64,000 nt of DNA from positions 1 to 64,000 of the forward strand of contig CAIZNH010000041.1 of NCBI GenBank assembly GCA_903934325.1, read 5' to 3'. Origin of the DNA: an uncultured Alphaproteobacteria bacterium. GTDB taxonomy: Bacteria; Pseudomonadota; Alphaproteobacteria; Sphingomonadales; Sphingomonadaceae. Shown one piece after another: positions 28,659 through 34,903 of this stretch (positions within the stretch are counted from its first letter, which is position 1; each line of letters starts with the position of its first letter). Made by a program: the position numbers and the translations under genes. A model generated the notes under the pieces. The model was not told the origin of the DNA and did not search any database. It worked only from the letters and a program-made list of their open reading frames with translations.

Positions 28659-28859
28659 ATGATGACCGATAATAAATCAAATCATATCCAAAATACATTA
28701 GTCGCTTGTCGACTGCCGTTGCCACTCAAGGAACGAGCAGAATCCTATGGGCAACGACAGGACCTTAACCTGAGCCAAATCATTCGCCGTGGCATCCTGT
28801 TGGTACTGGATCAGGACCAGAAGCAGGATCGTCAATCTAGGTGGCTAACACAGCGATGA
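28659..28859 (+). CDS. ribbon-helix-helix (CopG/Arc-like) protein
   Basis: 66 residues; two ATG codons in tandem (28659, 28662). VACRLPLPLKERAESYGQRQDLNLSQIIRRGILLVL fits the strand-helix-helix of CopG/Arc/NikR-N proteins. On mobile elements these act as plasmid copy-control repressors, antitoxins or relaxosome accessory factors. It lies right after the hairpin array, and its stop overlaps the next ATG (ATGA), so the two are translationally coupled. Confidence 0.65.
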   Translation: MMTDNKSNHIQNTLVACRLPLPLKERAESYGQRQDLNLSQIIRRGILLVLDQDQKQDRQSRWLTQR

Positions 28860-29047
28860 AGGTCATACAGAAGCCGACCGCTAACCTTGCCAGCCTGAGG
28901 TCAATGATTACCGCCATAAAGTCCGGAACCTACGCAACATATCAGGTCGAGCAGTTGGCAGATGCCAAACAGGTGAGCCGAGAGATGGAGACCTTCATTG
29001 GCAAGGACCTCAAGCCGGTTACTGTGGTGTTGATAAAAAGATTTTGA
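28856..29047 (+). CDS. unrecognised small protein coupled to the RHH gene
   Basis: 63 residues from the ATG at 28856, which overlaps the RHH stop by 4 bp. Sequence features: basic, with LASLRSMITAIKSGTYATYQVEQLADAKQVSREMETFIGKDL. The coupling resembles antitoxin-toxin pairs, but no toxin motif is visible and the spacing alone is weak evidence. Replication or mobilisation accessory factor is another possibility. Confidence 0.5.
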   Translation: MKVIQKPTANLASLRSMITAIKSGTYATYQVEQLADAKQVSREMETFIGKDLKPVTVVLIKRF

Positions 29048-29162
29048 TCGAAATCCGGACAAATCTCAGGAAGACCTCAGTCCTAAATTAAAATTCGATA
29101 ATCATCCATAACGAAGTTACGGAAAGGGAATAAACTCTTGTCCGAACATATGGAGATACACA

Positions 29163-29801
29163 ATGATTATCACTGAAAATGGGCAAATCACACATACCGT
29201 CAATTCATTTAGTAATGGGGAATATATTATTCTCCAAAACACTACTGATGGAATTTTCCTTAATCTGGATTACACCATTTCATACGTCATTTCAGATCGA
29301 CCGGGAAAATCTGCAACTTTGAAATTCAAGGGCATTGATGTGGTGGAAGGGTTTGGAATTGTCATGCGGCTGATTCACCACCGCATTGGTTCCTTCGACC
29401 AGTTTGCCGCTCGAGAATTGGCAAGCGCTGTCACCAACATCTGGGCTTCCCTAACTATCGATAAGTCTGCTGCCATGCGTGCAAAACTCGTCGACCAGTA
29501 CGGCGAATACATAGTGAACAGCGTTTGGGATATGATGCGAGGGAACCGCAAGAAGCGGGCTCATCTGAAGAGCTTCATCGCCGGATACATGTTTATCCTC
29601 AAAATGGTCGACAAAGATGTCACGAAATTTGATCCAGAGTTTCGAGTTCTCAGGGTCAACGACATTTCGGTGCCAGAAGAAGTTTGTTCCAATTGGGAAA
29701 GTCACCCCGTCACCAAACGCCTCGGCATCAGAAGCATCGAAGAGTTCCGGGGAATCTGCCGCAACGGCGTGATCCAGCCTGAGTGGAAAGCTGCAGCTTA
29801 A
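29163..29801 (+). CDS. unrecognised protein (island A)
   Basis: 212 residues, beginning with a beta-rich segment (MIITENGQITHTVNSFSNGE, YTISYVISDRPGKSATLKFKGIDV) and continuing helical (MRLIHHRIGSFDQFAARELASAVTNIWASL, NRKKRAHLKSFIAGYMFILKMVDKD). No catalytic pattern I know. The gene is AT-rich at the start, like its neighbours, and is followed 13 bp later by another small unknown gene in the same direction, so they likely form a unit. Confidence 0.6.
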   Translation: MIITENGQITHTVNSFSNGEYIILQNTTDGIFLNLDYTISYVISDRPGKSATLKFKGIDVVEGFGIVMRLIHHRIGSFDQFAARELASAVTNIWASLTIDKSAAMRAKLVDQYGEYIVNSVWDMMRGNRKKRAHLKSFIAGYMFILKMVDKDVTKFDPEFRVLRVNDISVPEEVCSNWESHPVTKRLGIRSIEEFRGICRNGVIQPEWKAAA

Positions 29802-29814
29802 GGGTGATGCGGAC

Positions 29815-30060
29815 ATGAATAAAAATCAGGTATTCGCTCAGTTGATCGTCCAAACTCTTTTGCAAAAAATGGGAATTTTTGATCATAATGGGCAGATTAA
29901 TGCTTATAAATTGATCCGATCAGGACAAAAAACAAATAAGGAGCTATCCCTTATTTTTGGAAAACCCCAATATGCTATGTCTCGGTTGATTAGAATATCT
30001 CGCAGATATGACCCGAGATCCCGCTGCTTGGAAACATCATACGACATCATGCGTTGCTAA
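29815..30060 (+). CDS. unrecognised small basic protein (island A)
   Basis: 81 residues: MNKNQVFAQLIVQTLLQKMG, then LIRSGQKTNKELSLIFGKPQYAMSRLIRISRRY. The second half could be a helix-turn-helix (KTNKELSLIFGKPQYAMSRLI), which would make it a small DNA-binding regulator; this is a weak inference. Strongly AT-rich. It ends 3 bp before the convergent gene at 30064. Confidence 0.5.
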   Translation: MNKNQVFAQLIVQTLLQKMGIFDHNGQINAYKLIRSGQKTNKELSLIFGKPQYAMSRLIRISRRYDPRSRCLETSYDIMRC

Positions 30061-30063
30061 ATT

Positions 30064-30747
30064 TCACAGAGGAAACCGTCCTTTCGAGACGGCAACGCAT
30101 ACCTCGTCCGCTTTTTTGATAGACCTCCGCATTTGCCGAATTTGCTCTTCGGCAAAGCGGAGGTTCCCTTTCCGATCAGCCTGAGACTCTCGAAGCAAAA
30201 AGCTCGGTAGCCATTTCGCCTTCGGGCGGTTTAGTAGCCCGTCTCTGACCGCCTGCAGGAAGTCAGAATTTACCTTCGGCTTCCCCATTTCGAGCCACAT
30301 TCGGTAAACAACATGAGCTTCGTGGAGGGGTCTTCCACGGAGCTCTTTTGCGTTGATCTCGTAGGTCCCGAATGCCGCCTTGAGGGACTTAGATGCCTTG
30401 GGGTCAAGCCCGAGATCCGCCAACCGCTCGCGCTGCTTTGTCTCAATAAGCGCCTTCACCTCCGCCAGCGCTTTCGACGCAGGCAGGTTAAGCGGGATGG
30501 ATACGTTCAGGACGTTTGGAGCCTTTGAGACCTTGGCGATCTCCTCCACCTGCGTGGTGCCGAACAGGTAGGCGTGATCCTTCCACCAATCGTTGAAGTC
30601 CACTCCGCGCGGGTCACTCCAGGGCTCATAGAAGGTCCGGACTTTGGCAAGGTTGTCCTGCAATGAGGGATCATCCAAGGCGAGTTTGTAGAACTCGAAC
30701 CAGAGGCGAATGTGCTGGCGGCGGGATTGGATCTGGGGGAGTGCCAT
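30064..30747 (-). CDS. unrecognised island protein, 227 aa
   Basis: 227 residues from ATG 30747; an upstream in-frame start at 30753 is possible. N-terminal part RRQHIRLWFEFYKLALDDPSLQ is followed by DFNDWWKDHAYLFG, a middle helical region and a basic C-terminus (FAEEQIRQMRRSIKKADEVCVAVSKG). Similar-looking proteins with an N-terminal LWFEFYKLA region occur near integrases on proteobacterial islands (from memory, uncertain). Cytoplasmic; function unknown. Confidence 0.6.
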   Translation of the reverse strand: MALPQIQSRRQHIRLWFEFYKLALDDPSLQDNLAKVRTFYEPWSDPRGVDFNDWWKDHAYLFGTTQVEEIAKVSKAPNVLNVSIPLNLPASKALAEVKALIETKQRERLADLGLDPKASKSLKAAFGTYEINAKELRGRPLHEAHVVYRMWLEMGKPKVNSDFLQAVRDGLLNRPKAKWLPSFLLRESQADRKGNLRFAEEQIRQMRRSIKKADEVCVAVSKGRFPL

Positions 30748-30803
30748 ACCCATTTATCTTCTACCGAACCCTCGATCGGTGAAAGGCGATGCCTCAACCT
30801 TAA

Positions 30804-31451
30804 CTAAAATTTTATCTCAGGCTGCCGTTTATACGTATCAACAAAACCCGTCTCGACTGATCTTTGTATAATTGCATAGCCAGGAAATGCTTTGAAAATA
30901 GTCAAAGAATCAATTTTCCCTGATCTGCAATCGGATAAAACAACGTAATTATCGTTAAAATCTCTATTCCAATTAATCATATAATTTCGTCTTGTAAGAT
31001 TAGGACCGTTAATTCTAATCCTGGTGCCATTGCTGTCCTCAATGAACGAGCAGTAATCGCTGGAACTGAAGCACCCACCCGCTCTTTGGGTGTTACCATC
31101 TTCCGCTATTTCGATTCCTTCACCGCCAAAAACCGAAAATTTCCTATTAGTTTCTATGTTTATGCAAGATCCCTCATTGTAGTTAGTTGAGTAATTTCCT
31201 GAACCAACATTGAAAAACTCGCATTCATAGGTCGGCTTCCTCTCAGAGGAAATTTTATTATAATATGATATCAATTCTATGGATCGCGAATCTATGCGAG
31301 GGGGCGCCTTTAAGACATAGACATATGAAACCATCTTATTATTTTCATTCGGCTTTATGTATTCGTTCGGACACGGATCGGCTACATTCGCGTGACTAGC
31401 AGATGACAGCGCCGACGACACTGCTATGAAAGTCAAAATATTTTTTTTCAT
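30804..31451 (-). CDS. unrecognised secreted cysteine-rich protein
   Basis: 215 residues with a signal peptide (MKKNILTFIAVSSALSSASHA). The mature chain has about seven Cys (DPCPNEY, YECEFF, GSCINIE, GGCFSSSDYCSF, SDCRSG), consistent with disulfide-bonded periplasmic or surface folding. AT-rich, unlike the chromosome, so recently acquired. No family recognised. First of three exported proteins in tandem on this strand at the right end of island A. Confidence 0.62.
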   Translation of the reverse strand: MKKNILTFIAVSSALSSASHANVADPCPNEYIKPNENNKMVSYVYVLKAPPRIDSRSIELISYYNKISSERKPTYECEFFNVGSGNYSTNYNEGSCINIETNRKFSVFGGEGIEIAEDGNTQRAGGCFSSSDYCSFIEDSNGTRIRINGPNLTRRNYMINWNRDFNDNYVVLSDCRSGKIDSLTIFKAFPGYAIIQRSVETGFVDTYKRQPEIKF

Positions 31452-31478
31452 TTAATGCCTCGATCCGTTTGAACGATG

Positions 31479-31913
31479 TCACTGACCTAGTCGCTGACAC
31501 GTCCTTTCGGCGCCTTCGCCATCGCCGTCACCTATAAACCATGTCAGAGTTGCAGGTTGGCGATATTGACGATCGCCATAGTCCCAGAACCAAATGCCTG
31601 GATTGCGTTTGCTGGTCAGCCCTGGAATTGACAGTATTCGCCCCCCCTGATGTCCTTTGAGTGGGGTGATGGCTCCTGATGGCGGACCACCGAAAGGGTT
31701 GCGTGGCGCTTGCGTGCCTGCACCTCTAATCGAGTAGCGTCCGTTGCGGATTTCCAATCTGAGCGGCTCAACCGGCACAGTACATTCCCAAAAGCCATCC
31801 CATGGAGCGGGCTTTGCGGGAGCTTGAGCCTCGGCAGACGGTGTTGTTGCGGCTAGAGCGAACAGCGCACTGAATAGGATCGCTTTGTAAAAATATTTGA
31901 TTTTTTCAATGAC
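31479..31913 (-). pseudogene. secreted protein gene with a homopolymer frameshift
   Basis: The frame ending at 31479 encodes 99 residues from a GTG at 31778, but the same frame runs upstream through a good signal peptide (YFYKAILFSALFALAATTPSAEAQA) with no normal start codon. GTG at about 31916 preceded by GGGAG would provide the start in the neighbouring frame (VSLKK...), and the frames join if the A6 run (reverse strand, about 31901-31906) had seven A. Either the gene is frameshifted or the base call is short by one. The mature part contains FWECTVPVEPLRLEIRNGRY. Confidence 0.5.
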
Positions 31914-31943
31914 ACGACTCCCTGTTTACACGCCTGTATAAGG

Positions 31944-32540
31944 TCACATTTTTTTGCAGATGGACGACTGAATCGGCTTACCCTGATAATCAAGCTGATT
32001 GAGCTGCAGCGTCAATCTGCCTGTCTTATCGGTCACCTGCTCGAAACCATCTGATGGGAAATATCCCATCGGGAAGGTCCACAGGACAACGCGCTCAAAA
32101 CCAGCGCAATCAGACTTTGAGGCAGGACAACCCATTCCGATATCGACTTTACCCGAAAGCGCAGTCGCTCCGAACTCCTCACGAAGCCCTTGCATTGTCC
32201 ACCCAGCGGACGGCGAAACCTCAAATTTGGCTTGTTCGGCAAAGCCGTAAGCAGCCTCGCCTCTTGCAATGGCAGCTTCGTCGCTCTTGTGCCCCGTGAT
32301 CTTGAATCGTCCAGACCAGCCAGTGCCTGTGCAATCCCATGTGCCGTTTGCATCACTGCTCGAAGGACTGCTTTCTGCAGCAGCGCTAGGTGTGTTTGTC
32401 GCAACAGCTTGGGCTACAGTAGCCATAGTCGTCGGCTGTGATGGTTGCGGAATGGCTGACTGCCGATCGGTGTCCGCATCACCGCCGCTGCCACATGCCG
32501 ATGCCGACATTGCAATGGCGGCGGCTATAACCCTTTTCAT
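31944..32540 (-). CDS. probable lipoprotein, unknown (island A)
   Basis: 198 residues from ATG 32540. The N-terminus KRVIAAAIAMSASACGSGGD is a short lipoprotein signal (Cys about 16). A Ser/Thr/Pro/Ala-rich linker (about 25-65) leads to a domain with two Cys pairs (GTWDCTGTGWSGRFKITG, GMGCPASKSDCAGF) and a C-terminal ICKKM. Small envelope proteins with WDCTGTG-like starts are common but undefined. It lies at the right end of island A. Confidence 0.6.
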   Translation of the reverse strand: MKRVIAAAIAMSASACGSGGDADTDRQSAIPQPSQPTTMATVAQAVATNTPSAAAESSPSSSDANGTWDCTGTGWSGRFKITGHKSDEAAIARGEAAYGFAEQAKFEVSPSAGWTMQGLREEFGATALSGKVDIGMGCPASKSDCAGFERVVLWTFPMGYFPSDGFEQVTDKTGRLTLQLNQLDYQGKPIQSSICKKM

Positions 32541-32875
32541 GTGCACCCCCTCATACGCGCGCTTTCAGTCAGTTGCGCCCGCTAGTAGGAGGGCACGAGA
32601 ACCAGCTCAGGGAGACGATAAAAGGCAATTTCAAAATTGCAAAGGGCTTATCCGACTAGCTTAGCCGGCGGCACTAGGAGGGCAAAAACAGAAAAATCAG
32701 CCCAAGCATTGCGAAAAGGCACAGTCTAATGCCCGATAAGTGTCCTGAACGCCTGGATTTCTGGGCTAGACGATGGCTATCGAGCATGAACAAAAAGTTT
32801 TACAAAACCTATACAAATCCGATTTGTGCCATATAAGCTATTGAAAATACAACGTATATCTGGTTGGTCACCGCT
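32541..32875. other. right arm of island A, non-coding
   Basis: About 335 bp with no convincing gene. It contains the perfect inverted repeat GCAATTT-CA-AAATTGC at 32625-32640, which could terminate transcription, and, close to att2, repeated TTACAAAA/TACAAAT motifs (about 32798-32826) resembling the TTTACAAAA next to the integrase at 24908. These may be integrase arm-binding sites (inference). Confidence 0.45.
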
Positions 32876-32920
32876 CTCCGAAGGCAGAGGTCACAGGTTC
32901 GAATCCTGTCGGGTGCGCCA
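32876..32920 (+). repeat. att2: junction between islands A and B
   Basis: Repeats the tRNA-Arg sequence from the anticodon loop (CTCCGAAGG) to CCA, with G instead of A at the discriminator position. The sequence to its left is not tRNA, so it cannot be a functional tRNA. It is followed by about 150 bp homologous to the region after the tRNA (including the GAGTTT-N5-AAACTC stem at 32949-32965, matching 24851-24867) and then by a second integrase start. Confidence 0.93.
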
Positions 32921-33073
32921 AACTTTCCCAACAAAACCAATAATCTGCGAGTTTAGCAAAAACTCGAATGGTCCCATTTTGTCCATTTTTGCCATTGACA
33001 AAACGTTGACAAAAAACGGCGTCCAAGACCATCCCTCTGATATACCTAGGGAAGGTGTCTTGGAGACCTCCGT

Positions 33074-33544
33074 ATGTCCAAATACGCCGAACAGGTTGAT
33101 GTCAGAGGCGATGGTCGGGTCGTCATCTACAAACGTGCCGACCTGAAGAACCCTAAGTGGCAGGTCAGAATTAGGGTCCCCAACGCCACGGGGTACAAGA
33201 TCGTCAGTGCCAAGACCGATGATCAGCGAGAGGCAGAGCGGTTTGCCCTCGACCTCTACGAGGACCTCTACCTTCACGTGAAATCAGGTGGGTCGATCCA
33301 GTCTCGGACCTTCAAGCAGGTGTTCGAGGAATGGAAGAAGCACGTCGCCACGATGGGGCATACTCGGCAGGGCGGATCATGGGATGCGACCATCGATCGG
33401 ATCGAGACCTACGCCGTGAAGTTCTTCGGTCAGATGAAGATCGACACCATCGGTCCTAAAGAGTTTGCCGACTTCTGGGTCTGGCGGAAATCCAACTACA
33501 ATCGGTCTCGACCATCCAACGGGACCCTGCGCCGTGAGAGGACC
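33074..33544 (+). pseudogene. truncated tyrosine integrase of island B
   Basis: 157 residues closely similar to residues 10-165 of the island A integrase (VRGDGRVVIYKRADLKNPKW, FALDLYEDLYLHVKSGGS, FWVWRKSNYNRSRPSNG), ending at RRERT. It then runs into unrelated sequence and stops at 33613. The entire catalytic domain is missing, so island B cannot excise by itself unless the island A integrase acts on its sites. Start and spacing to att2 mirror those of island A. Confidence 0.92.
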
Positions 33545-33552
33545 AGTATCCT

Positions 33553-33855
33553 AAGCACCTCTTCCGCTTCGATCCCGGCTTGGCGGGCAATGGCGCGCGC
33601 GGTCTGCGGATAGTCCCCGGTAATCATCATCACCCGGATACCTGCGTCGCGGCATTGGCGCACGGCAGCCGGTACAGAAGCGCGCAGCGGATCGGCGAGG
33701 CCAACCAGCCCGCGGTAAACGAAGCTGAAATCACGCTGCGAGGGTGGCAGTTCCTCCGCGTCCCAATGAGCATCGGCCAGAGCCAGCACTCTGAGACCGC
33801 GTTCTGCCATCACGTCGACCGATTGTCCGAGCGCCTCACGTTCGGTCTCGCTCAA
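33553..33855 (-). pseudogene. fragment of a cation-transporting P-type ATPase
   Basis: About 100 codons of a calcium-type P-type ATPase: MAERGLRVLALADAHW, FVYRGLVGLADPLRASVPAAV and AGIRVMMITGDYPQTARAIA, the hinge-region TGD motif of the family. The phosphorylation site (DKTGT) upstream and the remaining domains downstream are absent. It is cut at about 33552 exactly where the integrase B homology ends, so a deletion or rearrangement fused the two. Not functional. Confidence 0.88.
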
Positions 33856-33958
33856 AGTCGCGGTTATTACGGGTGTCCAGCTGGTGCAGGGGCCGTCAAC
33901 GCCATCACGTGATCCACCATCGAAATTGGGCTGTCGGATCGTTCCAATAGGGCCGATC

Positions 33959-34903
33959 TTATGGATCGGCGGTGAATGTTATGGTGAGGCTATCAGTATA
34001 CCTTCCGGCAGCGAGGGCATATCGCTGTGGCGGCACTGATATTTCTATCTGCGCGGCCCGGCTCCCATCCGGCGCAGCCATGTCTAAGCGCTGCCGCGCT
34101 GTTCCGACCAGCGACAGATCAGACCCATTGAAACGCAGATCATAAGGCACTCCGGGCGCATCGAACTGATGCTTCAGAACACCATTGTTCTTTGAAACAA
34201 AGCTGACCCCGATTGTCGCGTTGCTAATAAGATCAAAATTGACGGAACAACGAGACGGCCTAGAAAGGTCGCCAAGGTCAATCCGGGCTTCATGGACACC
34301 TCCGGGGAAATCATCGGATCGCACTTGGAGAATGGATGGCACCGGAGCGATAAGGGCGAACGGCAATTCCGACACCAACTCCGGTGCGCCGTCGACTACA
34401 CGAAATAGACGCAGCAGTGCTTGGCCGCTATATTGCCCTCCTCTTACGAACTGACCGGGGGGAATGGTGAAAAACAACGTGATCGGCTGGGCGCCTCCGC
34501 CCGGCCCGAATCTGCCTATCAATTGCCGATCCTGATTACCGAAAAAGTCGCTGCTGACGATCGAAGGCCCACTGGGCTGGCTCAGAATATCCCAATAAAG
34601 CCTATCTCCGGCACCAATCAGCACATTTTCGCCGCCGGAATTCGGGGTGGCGACCAGCATAAAGTCGCAGCCCTCGCCTTCGTGGCGGATCGTGACCGAG
34701 ATTGTCTCAAAATCACTTTCGTAACCGGTCACTTCATAGCCGCGGCCATAGAGACCTCGCCATTCGATGCTGCCATCACCGCTCAGTTCCAGCTGACAGG
34801 GTCCGGTAGCAGAAAGCACGTCCATTTGTGCTCGCGCTTCGGAATTGAATGTCACCAGAAGCGCCGCCAATGCAGCGAGGCTCGGCTTTATTAAAGCATT
34901 CAT
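33959..34903 (-). CDS. fimbrial tip adhesin, SCPU-like
   Basis: 314 residues: signal peptide (LAALAALLVTFNSEARA), an N-terminal domain (about 25-165; CQLELSGDGSIEWRG, CDFML) and a C-terminal SCPU-type pilin domain ending in the donor-strand-like AAGRYTDSLTITFTADP. Two-domain size and last position in the operon match the tip subunit (CsuE role) of archaic chaperone-usher pili. The start overlaps the usher stop by 4 bp. The binding target is unknown. Confidence 0.75.
   Translation of the reverse strand: MNALIKPSLAALAALLVTFNSEARAQMDVLSATGPCQLELSGDGSIEWRGLYGRGYEVTGYESDFETISVTIRHEGEGCDFMLVATPNSGGENVLIGAGDRLYWDILSQPSGPSIVSSDFFGNQDRQLIGRFGPGGGAQPITLFFTIPPGQFVRGGQYSGQALLRLFRVVDGAPELVSELPFALIAPVPSILQVRSDDFPGGVHEARIDLGDLSRPSRCSVNFDLISNATIGVSFVSKNNGVLKHQFDAPGVPYDLRFNGSDLSLVGTARQRLDMAAPDGSRAAQIEISVPPQRYALAAGRYTDSLTITFTADP

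Noticed and set aside
32876..32920. A second tRNA-Arg gene
   Set aside because: Only the 3' half of the tRNA is present; the D-arm and 5' acceptor strand are absent. It is an att duplicate.
33496..33855. Functional small P-type ATPase gene
   Set aside because: Lacks the phosphorylation loop, ATP-binding core and all membrane helices; starts on a TTG inside the domain and is fused to foreign sequence.
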